Shown: piece after piece, positions 7,030-12,496 of the stretch
Layout: each line of letters starts with the position of its first letter
Position numbering within the stretch: position 1 is the stretch's first letter
Notes under the pieces: model-generated
Databases searched by the model: none
What the model was told of the DNA's origin: nothing
What the model saw: only the letters and a program-made list of their open reading frames with translations
Made by a program: the position numbers and the translations under genes
NCBI GenBank assembly: GCA_023245475.1
Contig: JAHFKF010000005.1
Coordinates: forward strand, 1 to 14,187
DNA: 14,187 nucleotides
Direction of reading: 5' to 3'
DNA from: Candidatus Levyibacteriota bacterium
GTDB taxonomy: Bacteria; Patescibacteriota; Microgenomatia; Levybacterales; UBA12049

Positions 7030-7214
7030 GCTAGCGGCCTGAACAACCGCTGAAAGTGAAAGTTTGACTTTTTGAAGGGGTTACTTCCCTAAACGTTCAG
7101 GGGATTAGCTCTTGCACAAGAGCATCCCTTCAAACAGTCAACGCTCACTTAAAGGAAGTAGACCTCAAAACAATTTATCTCATTGAGGAGGAACCGCTAG
7201 TATGGCGGTTTTTT
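7030..7214 (+). ncRNA. Structured ncRNA of unrecognised family, about 185 nt
   Basis: The unit has its own promoter and intrinsic terminator and no credible coding frame. Read by eye, the fold contains: a 5' hairpin AGCGG/CCGCT (7033-7037 with 7047-7051); a long helix of about 22 pairs joining 7054-7079 to 7126-7150 (AAGTGA/TCACTT, TTGACT/AGTCAA, TTTGAAGGG/CCCTTCAAA) with small internal loops; two hairpins on its tip, CCCT/AGGG (7087-7090/7099-7102) with an 8-nt loop and GCTCTTG/CAAGAGC (7108-7123); a further hairpin CCTCAA/TTGAGG (7163-7168/7183-7188); and the terminator. TACTTCC (7082-7088) can pair with GGAAGTA (7154-7160), which would be a pseudoknot. Size is near that of 6S RNA, but the branching is different, and I see no conserved RNase P, tmRNA or SRP motifs. 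Function is unknown; an independent sRNA or a leader regulating the tRNA-like gene downstream are both possible. Confidence 0.7.
7192..7214 (+). terminator. Intrinsic terminator of the ncRNA
   Basis: AACCGC (7192-7197) pairs with GCGGTT (7205-7210) around a 7-nt loop, and the 3' arm runs into six T residues (7209-7214). This is a textbook rho-independent terminator. Its 5' arm can alternatively pair with CTAGCGG at 7031-7037. Confidence 0.85.
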
Positions 7215-7230
7215 GCATTTTTAGGGGTCT

Positions 7231-7266
7231 TTAACAAAGAATCGGAATCTAAATCGGATTAACTAA
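7231..7266 (+). repeat. Left arm of the inverted repeat enclosing the tRNA-like gene
   Basis: The arm reads TTAACA, a 4-nt insertion, then ATCGGAATCTAAATCGGATTAACTAA. It is matched in reverse complement by 7375-7406, with about five mismatches. A transcript would fold into a helix of about 30 pairs that encloses the tRNA-like structure. Confidence 0.75.
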
Positions 7267-7277
7267 TTGATAGATAC

Positions 7278-7367
7278 GCGCCTGTAGCTCAGTGGAGTTC
7301 CTTAAATAAGACACAGAGCAATCCCGTTCCAAGGGATAGGCCGAGAGTTCGAATCTCTCCAGGCGTA
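7278..7367 (+). tRNA. tRNA-Gly(UCC)-like gene with oversized D-loop
   Basis: The cloverleaf is nearly complete. Acceptor arms GCGCCTG (7278-7284) and CAGGCGT (7360-7366) pair over 7 bp with one G-U at the first pair. The D stem is GCTC/GAGC (7287-7290/7316-7319). The anticodon stem ATCCC/GGGAT encloses GTTCCAA (7326-7332), which puts TCC at 7328-7330 in the anticodon position (glycine). The T arm GAGAG/CTCTC has the canonical loop TTCGAAT. The discriminator is A7367, followed by CTA, so CCA is not encoded. The D-loop is 25 nt (7291-7315) instead of about 8; the extra 17 or so bases lie after the conserved GG at 7294-7295. Position 32 is G, which is unusual. It may be a tRNA with a small intron, an atypical tRNA, a decayed copy or a tRNA mimic. 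Confidence 0.65.
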
Positions 7368-7374
7368 CTACCTT

Positions 7375-7406
7375 TTAGCTAATCCGACATAAATCCCGAT
7401 TGTTAA
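7375..7406 (-). repeat. Right arm of the inverted repeat enclosing the tRNA-like gene
   Basis: Reverse-complement counterpart of 7231-7266. It begins TTAGCTAATCCGA and ends ATCCCGATTGTTAA, eight bases after the tRNA 3' end. Differences from the left arm are scattered and partly compensable by G-U pairing, as in an RNA helix. Confidence 0.75.
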
Positions 7407-7545
7407 TTTGTAAAAAGTGCAAGAGGGTGGTGCAGGATGTGGATTTTAGCATATTTACATACATATGTATACCTATCTATAGGAATAGTCCCTATAAAAC
7501 TCTAGAAAATGCACTCTATATCTAAGTTAATACAACCAGCCGTAT
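7407..7545. other. Non-coding spacer between the RNA region and the IS
   Basis: This AT-rich stretch has no credible gene. It holds a 12-bp palindrome ATACATATGTAT (7459-7470) and a short TATAGG/CCTATA hairpin (7478-7496). I see no promoter or RNA gene of note. Confidence 0.5.
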
Positions 7546-7582
7546 TGTGTCAATGGAGAGAAAACTATATCGTTAAACTTAT

Positions 7583-8434
7583 TTAATCTGTTTGCGCACA
7601 AAGTCCAATAACGTCCTCAATAATCCATCGTCTAGTTGTTACCCCTGCTGCCATTGCTGGTGTTATCCCTAAGTTCCTTTCTTTATTCAGCGTCTTGTGT
7701 GGTCGGCAGAAATTGTAGTACATGAAATGAAGCGCAACTGCTGCCTCAAGATTCTCAATCTTTTTTGAAAACGCATTGGTTAATCGGGTAAACCGTCTCA
7801 TACTCATTCGCATCGTAAGGTTCTGTCTCTCAACGTAACTTGTAGAGATCTTTTTTACATCTGGATTTCCTCGGATAATCTGGTGTTCTGTTGCAATGCA
7901 AGCTGCTGGGCTATATCGTTTCTCTCCGTCTGATGTTTCGCCGTATAGTTTAATTAACATTGCATAATCAATATCAATTCCAAAAGTCTCTTCTATGGCC
8001 TTGAGATACACTTTATGGCCGTCTGTTGTGAGTTGTACACGATTAGTCAATCTACTCTTCAAATCATTCATAAACCTAATCCCATGCTCTGCATTACGTG
8101 ATCCTATCTGCCAACTTGGAACAAGCTTGGTATCGGCATCAAGAGCTGTCCATGTCCACACATCACCAAACCCAACTTGTCCCTTTAGCTCTTGAGGAAC
8201 ATTCTTTTCTTTTGCATAACAGAATGACCAGATTTCATCACATTCGATTGTCTTAGAGGAGAGATCACGGAGCGTTACATCTTGGTACTCTGCACATGCC
8301 TTGCCGACACTTACCAGAAGTCGGGTAACTGTTCCCTTAGCAACACCAGTCATACGGCACGTTGCCCTAATAGAATTGCCTTCAACCAGACACGAAATGA
8401 CCTGTACCTTTTTATCAAGAGTTAATTGATTCAT
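7583..8434 (-). CDS. IS1-family-like DDE transposase
   Basis: A 283-residue intact transposase. The N terminus (about 6-45) has a helix-turn-helix, GNSIRATCRMTGVAKGTVTRLL. The DDE triad can be placed at D66 (ECDEIWSF), D138 (LTTDGHKVY) and E202 (SYVERQNLTMR). The C-terminal MRRFTRLTNAFSKKIENLEAAV and YYNFCRPHKTL...TPAMAAGV are characteristic of IS1-type transposases with a single long ORF, as opposed to the frameshifted InsA-InsB pair of classical IS1. It catalyses cut or copy-and-paste of its element. All three acidic residues are present, so it may be active. It is driven by a perfect-consensus leaderless promoter of the same design as the host genes. Confidence 0.92.
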   Translation of the reverse strand: MNQLTLDKKVQVISCLVEGNSIRATCRMTGVAKGTVTRLLVSVGKACAEYQDVTLRDLSSKTIECDEIWSFCYAKEKNVPQELKGQVGFGDVWTWTALDADTKLVPSWQIGSRNAEHGIRFMNDLKSRLTNRVQLTTDGHKVYLKAIEETFGIDIDYAMLIKLYGETSDGEKRYSPAACIATEHQIIRGNPDVKKISTSYVERQNLTMRMSMRRFTRLTNAFSKKIENLEAAVALHFMYYNFCRPHKTLNKERNLGITPAMAAGVTTRRWIIEDVIGLCAQTD

Positions 8435-8440
8435 GAGAGT

Positions 8441-8469
8441 ATTATACTTGACCGCTCAAGCATTGTCAA
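8441..8469 (-). promoter_or_regulatory. Perfect-consensus promoter of the transposase
   Basis: On the minus strand TTGACA (8464-8469), exactly 17 bp and TATAAT (8441-8446) are followed by six bases and the ATG at 8434. The spacer contains the inverted repeat CTTGA-GCGG-TCAAG, which could be an operator for self-regulation; that is inference. Confidence 0.85.
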
Positions 8470-8514
8470 GTGATGATGTAGTTCGTCATCTTGTATTCTT
8501 TCTCTACAATTGTT

Positions 8515-8546
8515 AAACTCGCAAGCGAGCCTTGCTGCGAGTTTTT
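8515..8546 (+). terminator. Terminator-like hairpin at the IS edge
   Basis: AAACTCGCA (8515-8523) pairs perfectly with TGCGAGTTT (8536-8544) around a 12-nt loop, and the 3' arm ends in five T residues. It would stop plus-strand transcripts entering from the RNA region or from outside the IS, before the gene at 8599. The minus strand lacks a useful T tract. Confidence 0.55.
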
Positions 8547-8563
8547 GACACAGTAAATATCAA

Positions 8564-8592
8564 TTTACTTCAAGTCATCTCTCGGTTAGGAT
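8564..8592 (+). promoter_or_regulatory. Candidate promoter of the conserved hypothetical gene
   Basis: TTTACT (8564-8569), 17 bp and TAGGAT (8587-8592) lie six bases before the ATG at 8599, repeating the local geometry. The AGGA inside the -10 box could alternatively be a Shine-Dalgarno site seven bases from the ATG, so this is less certain than the others. Confidence 0.45.
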
Positions 8593-8598
8593 AAGACT

Positions 8599-9501
8599 AT
8601 GGCACAAAAAGAAGAATTTCAAATTATTTATGATGGCTCGGCGCTAGAGAATAACGAAATAGATATTAGGGATTTAGCCCCTGCTCTACTAGCTGTTGGG
8701 GATCTTCTCGAAGAAGCAAATAAGGTACTGTATGGTGATCTTGCAACAGTAAACGTAAATGTAAAAGGTTCATTTAAAACAGGCTGTTTTCAAGTCGATC
8801 TTACTTTAGCACAAACGTTAGCAAGCCAACTAACCACACTAATAACTTCTCAAGAAGCTGTTGCTGTTACTCAAATATTGAGCATAACAGGATTTAATGC
8901 ACTAAATGGTTTTGGTTTAATCCCGTTCATAAAGTGGGTTAAAAATAGACCAATCAAAAAAATAACGAGGATTGGTGAAGGAAAATCCACTGTTGAAATT
9001 GATGATGAAAAGAAAGAAGTTGAAGATAAAGTAATTGATCTATATAGAAATATCAAGGCAAGAAAATCTGTTGAAACTATCATTTTTCAGCCATTACAGA
9101 AGCCAGGTGTTGATGAATTTGCTGTAAAACATGGAGAAAGTATAACTAAGGTGATTGACTCTGAGAAGGAATTTTTCAAAACGCCAGATGCTCAGGACGA
9201 ACTTTTGGATGACCAAATTATAGAAACTAATCTACAAGCAATAACTATTTCTTTCACCGAAGGCAATAAATGGAAACTTACAGACGGAAATGTTTCCTTT
9301 TACGCAACAGTTAAAGATCAAGGTTTTTTGGATCGAGTACAACAGAATAAAGAGTCATTTGCAAAAGATGATATTTTAAAGGTTAAATTGAGGAAAAAGC
9401 AGTGGATTAGCGATGGTGGAATGAAAACAGACTATGAAATTGAGGAAATCTTGAGTCATAGACCAGCTGCTAAACAAATCAGAATGCCTTTTGAAGAGTA
9501 A
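8599..9501 (+). CDS. Conserved hypothetical protein, about 300 residues
   Basis: A 300-residue protein resembling a conserved hypothetical family that I have seen in many bacteria, often in accessory DNA, but for which I know no function. The recognisable parts are the opening FQIIYDGSALENNEIDIRDLAPALLAVGDLLEEANKVL (7-45), a VNVNVKGSFKTGCFQVDL strand pair, a hydrophobic IPFIKWVKNRPIKK segment near 107-120, and VIDLYRN...PL in the middle. The hydrophobic stretch around 86-115 is moderately long but not a clear transmembrane helix. No nuclease, ATPase or protease motif is visible. Codon use looks more AT-rich and Lys/Ile-rich than in the neighbours, which with the adjacent IS suggests acquisition by transfer. 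Its stop is one base from the stop of the convergent small gene at 9503. Confidence 0.85.
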   Translation: MAQKEEFQIIYDGSALENNEIDIRDLAPALLAVGDLLEEANKVLYGDLATVNVNVKGSFKTGCFQVDLTLAQTLASQLTTLITSQEAVAVTQILSITGFNALNGFGLIPFIKWVKNRPIKKITRIGEGKSTVEIDDEKKEVEDKVIDLYRNIKARKSVETIIFQPLQKPGVDEFAVKHGESITKVIDSEKEFFKTPDAQDELLDDQIIETNLQAITISFTEGNKWKLTDGNVSFYATVKDQGFLDRVQQNKESFAKDDILKVKLRKKQWISDGGMKTDYEIEEILSHRPAAKQIRMPFEE

Positions 9502-9502
9502 C

Positions 9503-9691
9503 CTACTTCTTCCACCTCGAGGCAGCTGCCTTTTTAGCAATCTCTTTTCTCTTCTCAGGTGTCAACGCAGCGGCACGAGCCTTACCACCACGCAACCCAC
9601 CAAGACGGCCTAATGCAACAGCAGCTGGATTCTTTTGTTTCTCTTCAGTTGTGTCATCAACAACCTTCTTTGCTAACTGGTTTATATCCAT
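9503..9691 (-). CDS. Small basic GGK/Ala-Lys-rich protein
   Basis: A 62-residue protein. The C-terminal half, LGRLGGLRGGKARAAALTPEKRKEIAKKAAASRWKK, belongs to a widespread small-protein motif: GG-x-x-GGKARAxxLTPEKRxEIAxKAAxxRW. It is found as a stand-alone protein or as a tail and is often compared with histone-H1-like basic repeats. The charge and the RW ending suggest nucleic-acid binding, but no function is established that I can cite. It has its own strong promoter, which supports expression. It converges on the gene at 8599 with a one-base gap, and the pair could have been acquired together; that is inference. Confidence 0.85.
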   Translation of the reverse strand: MDINQLAKKVVDDTTEEKQKNPAAVALGRLGGLRGGKARAAALTPEKRKEIAKKAAASRWKK

Positions 9692-9697
9692 GAGGAA

Positions 9698-9726
9698 ATA
9701 GTAGCATAACCATCATGAGCGGTCAA
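9698..9726 (-). promoter_or_regulatory. Promoter of the small basic protein
   Basis: On the minus strand TTGACC (9721-9726), a 17-bp spacer ending in TGC, and TACTAT (9698-9703) are followed by six bases and the ATG at 9691. It combines a good -35 with an extended -10, giving a leaderless transcript. Confidence 0.8.
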
Positions 9727-9772
9727 GCACCCTCGGATTCAAACTGTACCACTACCTTTTCTAGACAGCCTA

Positions 9773-9801
9773 TTGTAAATAATCATACTTTATGATATAA
9801 A
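9773..9801 (+). promoter_or_regulatory. Promoter of the trypsin-fold membrane protein
   Basis: TTGTAA (9773-9778), 17 bp ending in TGA and TATAAA (9796-9801) precede the ATG at 9812 by ten bases. The predicted leader is 3-4 bases and has no Shine-Dalgarno motif. Confidence 0.65.
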
Positions 9802-9811
9802 ATCCTATATT

Positions 9812-10864
9812 ATGAGTGCCGAACAACGACCAACAATAGATCTTGATAAAAAAAGTAAAAAGATTCGTAAAAGAGTTTTAGGTGGAGCTGTAGCTTTTAC
9901 AGCTCTTGCTGCGGTAGGTAGTATTGGTTACTGCGCTGGTAAGGACAATTCAGAATCTACTTCCTCAGTAGCCCCACGAACAGAAACTTCTCAGACGGTA
10001 ACTGAAGCCCCAACTGTCTCTCCTTCATTCCCTTCGTTTCCTCCGTTATCGGAAGCTGCTTCAATGGAGCCTAGTGTGGATGTGTCAACAGCACCTTCAT
10101 TCGATTCAGAACAGGCTCCCTCAAGCGTTTTGGATGTGGCTTCCAAAGTGGGAGTCTTTACCTACACAGGCGGCATACAACGCGATGTCCCATATGCTTC
10201 AGGAGTTGTGATTAGTTCAACTGAAATTCTTACTACAGCAGGAATGTTTGGCTCAAAGCCAAAAGATTCCACGGTTAAGTGTGGACACTATGATGACAAA
10301 GACTTTTCATATACAGTTAAGACCTCATCAGGTGAACATAGAGTAACTTCGGTAAAAAGAGATGCAGATTCAAACGTGGATTTAGCAGTGGCTACTGTTG
10401 CAGATCCGTTTTTTGAAACCCCTGTAACAATTGCATCCGAAGTGGATGCTTCGGGAATGGTTTATGATGTCACTTCAAGAGTTGTACTCGATGGGACTGG
10501 CGGAACACCTGATACCACAAATCAGATTGTTGGAGGAGAATTACCAGCTCAAGTAAATGCGAGTAGCAATGCAATAGAAAAACCGTTCTATGGTTCCAAA
10601 AAATGGGATGTTGTATTTGTGGGTACTCCAAAGGGGTTTGCTTATGATCAACAAACAGGAGCAAAAGATTCTACGAGGGAAAGTATTGTTGGCAATTTAG
10701 GAAATGGGGGACCTGTGGTTGATCAAAACGGAGGAGTTCTTGCTATTCAATCATCTGCAAGTATCGTTCAGGGGGAAGATCAAGGTTTTTTTGCAACACC
10801 AGTAACGCAAACGCAAATAGATGCTATTCAGGCAGCCCCAGATACGACAGCTCAGAAATGTTAA
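9812..10864 (+). CDS. Membrane-anchored trypsin-fold pseudoprotease
   Basis: A 350-residue protein. A basic cytoplasmic start (KKSKKIRKR) leads into one hydrophobic segment at about 22-43, then a Ser/Thr/Pro-rich linker to about 105, then a domain of some 235 residues outside the membrane. The domain has the layout of chymotrypsin-like/HtrA-type proteases: SGVVISSTEILTTAG (where active enzymes have TAAH), NVDLAVATV with D190 in the catalytic Asp position, and LGNGGPVVDQNGGVLAIQ (where active enzymes have GNSGGPV). The His position is G144 and the Ser position is N298, so two of three catalytic residues are missing and proteolysis is unlikely. A binding, sensing or scaffold role at the cell surface is the simplest inference. 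C41 is not in a proper lipobox. The gene downstream may be co-transcribed. Confidence 0.75.
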   Translation: MSAEQRPTIDLDKKSKKIRKRVLGGAVAFTALAAVGSIGYCAGKDNSESTSSVAPRTETSQTVTEAPTVSPSFPSFPPLSEAASMEPSVDVSTAPSFDSEQAPSSVLDVASKVGVFTYTGGIQRDVPYASGVVISSTEILTTAGMFGSKPKDSTVKCGHYDDKDFSYTVKTSSGEHRVTSVKRDADSNVDLAVATVADPFFETPVTIASEVDASGMVYDVTSRVVLDGTGGTPDTTNQIVGGELPAQVNASSNAIEKPFYGSKKWDVVFVGTPKGFAYDQQTGAKDSTRESIVGNLGNGGPVVDQNGGVLAIQSSASIVQGEDQGFFATPVTQTQIDAIQAAPDTTAQKC

Positions 10865-10867
10865 TCG

Positions 10868-10896
10868 TTGCATCTACGCGATTAAATAAAAGATAA
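10868..10896 (+). promoter_or_regulatory. Weak candidate promoter before the gene at 10902
   Basis: TTGCAT (10868-10873), 17 bp and AGATAA (10891-10896) end five bases before the ATG at 10902. The -10 box is poor, so read-through from the gene that ends at 10864 may be the main source of transcript. Confidence 0.3.
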
Positions 10897-10901
10897 CTTC
10901 T

Positions 10902-11645
10902 ATGACAGAATCTTTTTCAGAATCCCAAGGAGGACTATTTGTAACTGAGAGCTTGCCTGCGTATACTCGTCTTACAGTTACTGAGATACAGGATATAGCA
11001 AGAAAGGGGTTAGGGTTACGGGCTACAAGCCCACGCAACTTTGCATCAGAAATTACCCTAGGTGTGAAAGAAGGCGATTTTCTGTTGATATATGATGTGG
11101 GGCATTTCTTATCCATGCAAGATGAATTTGAAGGAATGTCTGATGTGATACAAAGGAAATTTACAGACGAAGATCCTCAGAGGAAAAAAGATCTTATTGG
11201 TTTGGATGCGTTGCCTCAGCGATATGAAAGTGCATTAACTAAGTTTTTTGAAAAGAGAGCGATTCCCGCCTTGGCAGATACAATTATCACTCCACAAACA
11301 ACAGTCCATGAATATCTATCAACGATTCCAGATCACACTCCAGGATTACTCATTGTGCAAGATCCATATCCTCGTCCAGGCCATGACCATGAGCAATACT
11401 TTGGTTTTTCAAAGCGAGGCCGAGGCTGGATTGCCCCTAAAAATATTGTAGGATCATCTTTGGGGGTAGCGCACCAAGATCAACTGTTACTTACGAGACG
11501 ATACAGTCGTTATCTTAACACACCGGCAGGGACACAGAGCTTTGATGCTGGTGAACCTGATTTACGACTCTTTAAAAGAATAGAAAGAGATGTTGCGACT
11601 ATGTTGACAGGCAAAACAATTGGTTTACTAAGGCAATCTTTGTAG
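10902..11645 (+). CDS. Uncharacterised 247-residue protein
   Basis: I do not recognise this protein. It is soluble, with no signal peptide or transmembrane helix. Visible segments are a helical N-terminal half, including TRLTVTEIQDIARKGLGLR, a hydrophobic strand FLLIYDVGHFLSM (58-70), and a middle part PGLLIVQDPYPRPGHDHEQYFGFSKRG (146-172) with a His/Asp-rich GHDHEQ turn that could bind a metal. The C terminus is basic and helical. The start follows 37 bases after the pseudoprotease gene on the same strand, so the two may form an operon. No fold or function is assigned. Confidence 0.8.
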   Translation: MTESFSESQGGLFVTESLPAYTRLTVTEIQDIARKGLGLRATSPRNFASEITLGVKEGDFLLIYDVGHFLSMQDEFEGMSDVIQRKFTDEDPQRKKDLIGLDALPQRYESALTKFFEKRAIPALADTIITPQTTVHEYLSTIPDHTPGLLIVQDPYPRPGHDHEQYFGFSKRGRGWIAPKNIVGSSLGVAHQDQLLLTRRYSRYLNTPAGTQSFDAGEPDLRLFKRIERDVATMLTGKTIGLLRQSL

Positions 11646-11657
11646 CCCTCTTTCTTC

Positions 11658-11685
11658 TTGACAGGAGATTCCATAATTGTATAAT
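11658..11685 (+). promoter_or_regulatory. Promoter of the Gly/Asn-rich small protein
   Basis: TTGACA (11658-11663), 16 bp and TATAAT (11680-11685) are both perfect consensus and end six bases before the ATG at 11692. It rules out a TTG start at 11677, which would overlap the -10 box. Confidence 0.85.
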
Positions 11686-11691
11686 CGTGCT

Positions 11692-11946
11692 ATGGTAGAA
11701 CGAAGACCTAAAAATGGGAATGGCAACGGCGGAAATGGTGAAGGTAATGGTGGGGGAAATGGGAATGGAGAAACAGGGAAAAGAAGGAGTTTGGGGGAGA
11801 TTTTTCTGAGAAGAGCAAAGGCCGCGGGCACAGGGGATAAGGGTGCATATAACAAAGCAGATAGCGAATTACGGGCAGGGGATGAATATAAGCACGGCAA
11901 ACCTAAAGGAAGTAAAAAGCAAGGAAAGAATAAGGACGAGAAATAA
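11692..11946 (+). CDS. Small basic protein with a Gly/Asn-rich tract
   Basis: An 84-residue protein from the ATG at 11692. After MVERRPK comes a low-complexity run of Asn and Gly with a few Glu (about residues 8-28), encoded by near-repeats of AATGG(N). A short predicted helix RRSLGEIFLRRAKAAG (32-47) follows, then a Lys/Gly-rich disordered tail. There is no known domain. Perfect-consensus -35 and -10 boxes directly before the ATG support that it is a real, well-expressed gene. The tract resembles disordered Gly-rich linkers of nucleic-acid-binding proteins, but that is a weak analogy. A longer frame on the opposite strand (12041-11628) is a shadow caused by this composition. Confidence 0.7.
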   Translation: MVERRPKNGNGNGGNGEGNGGGNGNGETGKRRSLGEIFLRRAKAAGTGDKGAYNKADSELRAGDEYKHGKPKGSKKQGKNKDEK

Positions 11947-12003
11947 TTATCTACACACAAACTCCATCTACTCTCCTCGAACAAAACTAAACGCCTGATT
12001 AAA

Positions 12004-12396
12004 TTATTTAGTACCTTTTTGTGCATTGATGCTATTTGCATCTGTAAACGCGTCTGAGATGAGAGCGAGTATTGTTTTCATATCCTCATGATGCGGTGTT
12101 TGTTCCGTATTCAGTTCAGATAATCCTTTATTGGCTTCAGCCTGAGCGATATAGTGCAAGAGCATTCTGTCGTGGGAGCGATCACCAAAGTGTTCAAAGA
12201 CACGAAGCATGGTACTGATGCCTTGCGTATCTCCTTGAGCAGCAATGCGAGGAGCTGTATTATAATAATTCTCCAACTGTTCATGTAACTCTTCAGAAGG
12301 ATATTGTTGCAATTCTGTGATTTTTTGGTGAGCATCTTCTGGCCGAGTAATTGAGAGGATTAACGTACGTGCTTGATCAAGGGGAGTCTTCTGCAT
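12004..12396 (-). CDS. Uncharacterised 130-residue helical protein
   Basis: I do not recognise this protein. It begins MQKTPLDQARTLIL and is predicted to be almost wholly alpha-helical and acidic. Repeating elements such as PEDAHQKITELQQYP, EELHEQLENYYNTAP and STMLRVFEHFGDRSHDRMLLHYIAQAEANKG look like helix pairs of TPR- or HEAT-like type, without a clean consensus. An upstream in-frame ATG at 12408 is rejected because it lies inside the -10 box (TATGCT at 12404-12409) and would not be transcribed. It is divergent from the SF2 helicase gene, with back-to-back promoters inside about 105 bp. Confidence 0.75.
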   Translation of the reverse strand: MQKTPLDQARTLILSITRPEDAHQKITELQQYPSEELHEQLENYYNTAPRIAAQGDTQGISTMLRVFEHFGDRSHDRMLLHYIAQAEANKGLSELNTEQTPHHEDMKTILALISDAFTDANSINAQKGTK

Positions 12397-12403
12397 AGAT
12401 TTT

Positions 12404-12432
12404 AGCATACTGATTATTTACTGAAGTGTCAA
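12404..12432 (-). promoter_or_regulatory. Promoter of the 130-residue helical protein
   Basis: On the minus strand TTGACA (12427-12432), 17 bp and TATGCT (12404-12409) are followed by seven bases and the ATG at 12396. The upstream ATG at 12408 is part of the -10 box, so this promoter decides the start codon. Confidence 0.7.
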
Positions 12433-12467
12433 CGTGATAGCTCTAAGTGCCCTCAAGTGTCCTATAG

Positions 12468-12496
12468 TTGTTTTTGTGGCTATTTTTTGATATACT
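12468..12496 (+). promoter_or_regulatory. Promoter of the SF2 helicase gene
   Basis: TTGTTT (12468-12473), 17 bp ending in TGA and TATACT (12491-12496) end six bases before the ATG at 12503. It is an extended -10 promoter giving a leaderless mRNA. Confidence 0.75.

Larger units (their letters stand above)
7546..8552 (-). mobile_element. IS1-family-like insertion sequence (ends tentative)
   Basis: An intact single-ORF DDE transposase occupies most of this stretch. TGTGTCAA at 7546-7553 and its reverse complement TTGACACA at 8545-8552 could be the inner part of short terminal inverted repeats, giving an element of about 1 kb. Beyond these 8 bp the ends do not match well, and I could not find a convincing target-site duplication, so the borders may be wrong by tens of bases. 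It lies between the RNA region and the conserved hypothetical gene at 8599. Confidence 0.6.

Noticed and set aside
7030..7214. 6S RNA, RNase P RNA, tmRNA or SRP RNA identity
   Set aside because: Size fits 6S, but the branched fold with two capping hairpins does not; the conserved RNase P, tmRNA and SRP sequence motifs are not present.
7524..8560. Possible target duplication AGTTAATA / AGTAAATA around the IS
   Set aside because: The copies are not identical and the left one is about 12 bases away from the candidate repeat end.
8447..9726. CTTGACCGCTCA shared between the transposase promoter and the promoter of the small basic gene
   Set aside because: A 12-mer match of this kind is expected by chance in 14 kb on two strands, and the orientation relative to the promoters differs.
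11628..12041. 137-residue minus-strand frame
   Set aside because: It lies opposite the Gly/Asn-rich gene, is Pro/Phe/Ser low-complexity as expected from the antisense of GGN-AAT repeats, and has no promoter.
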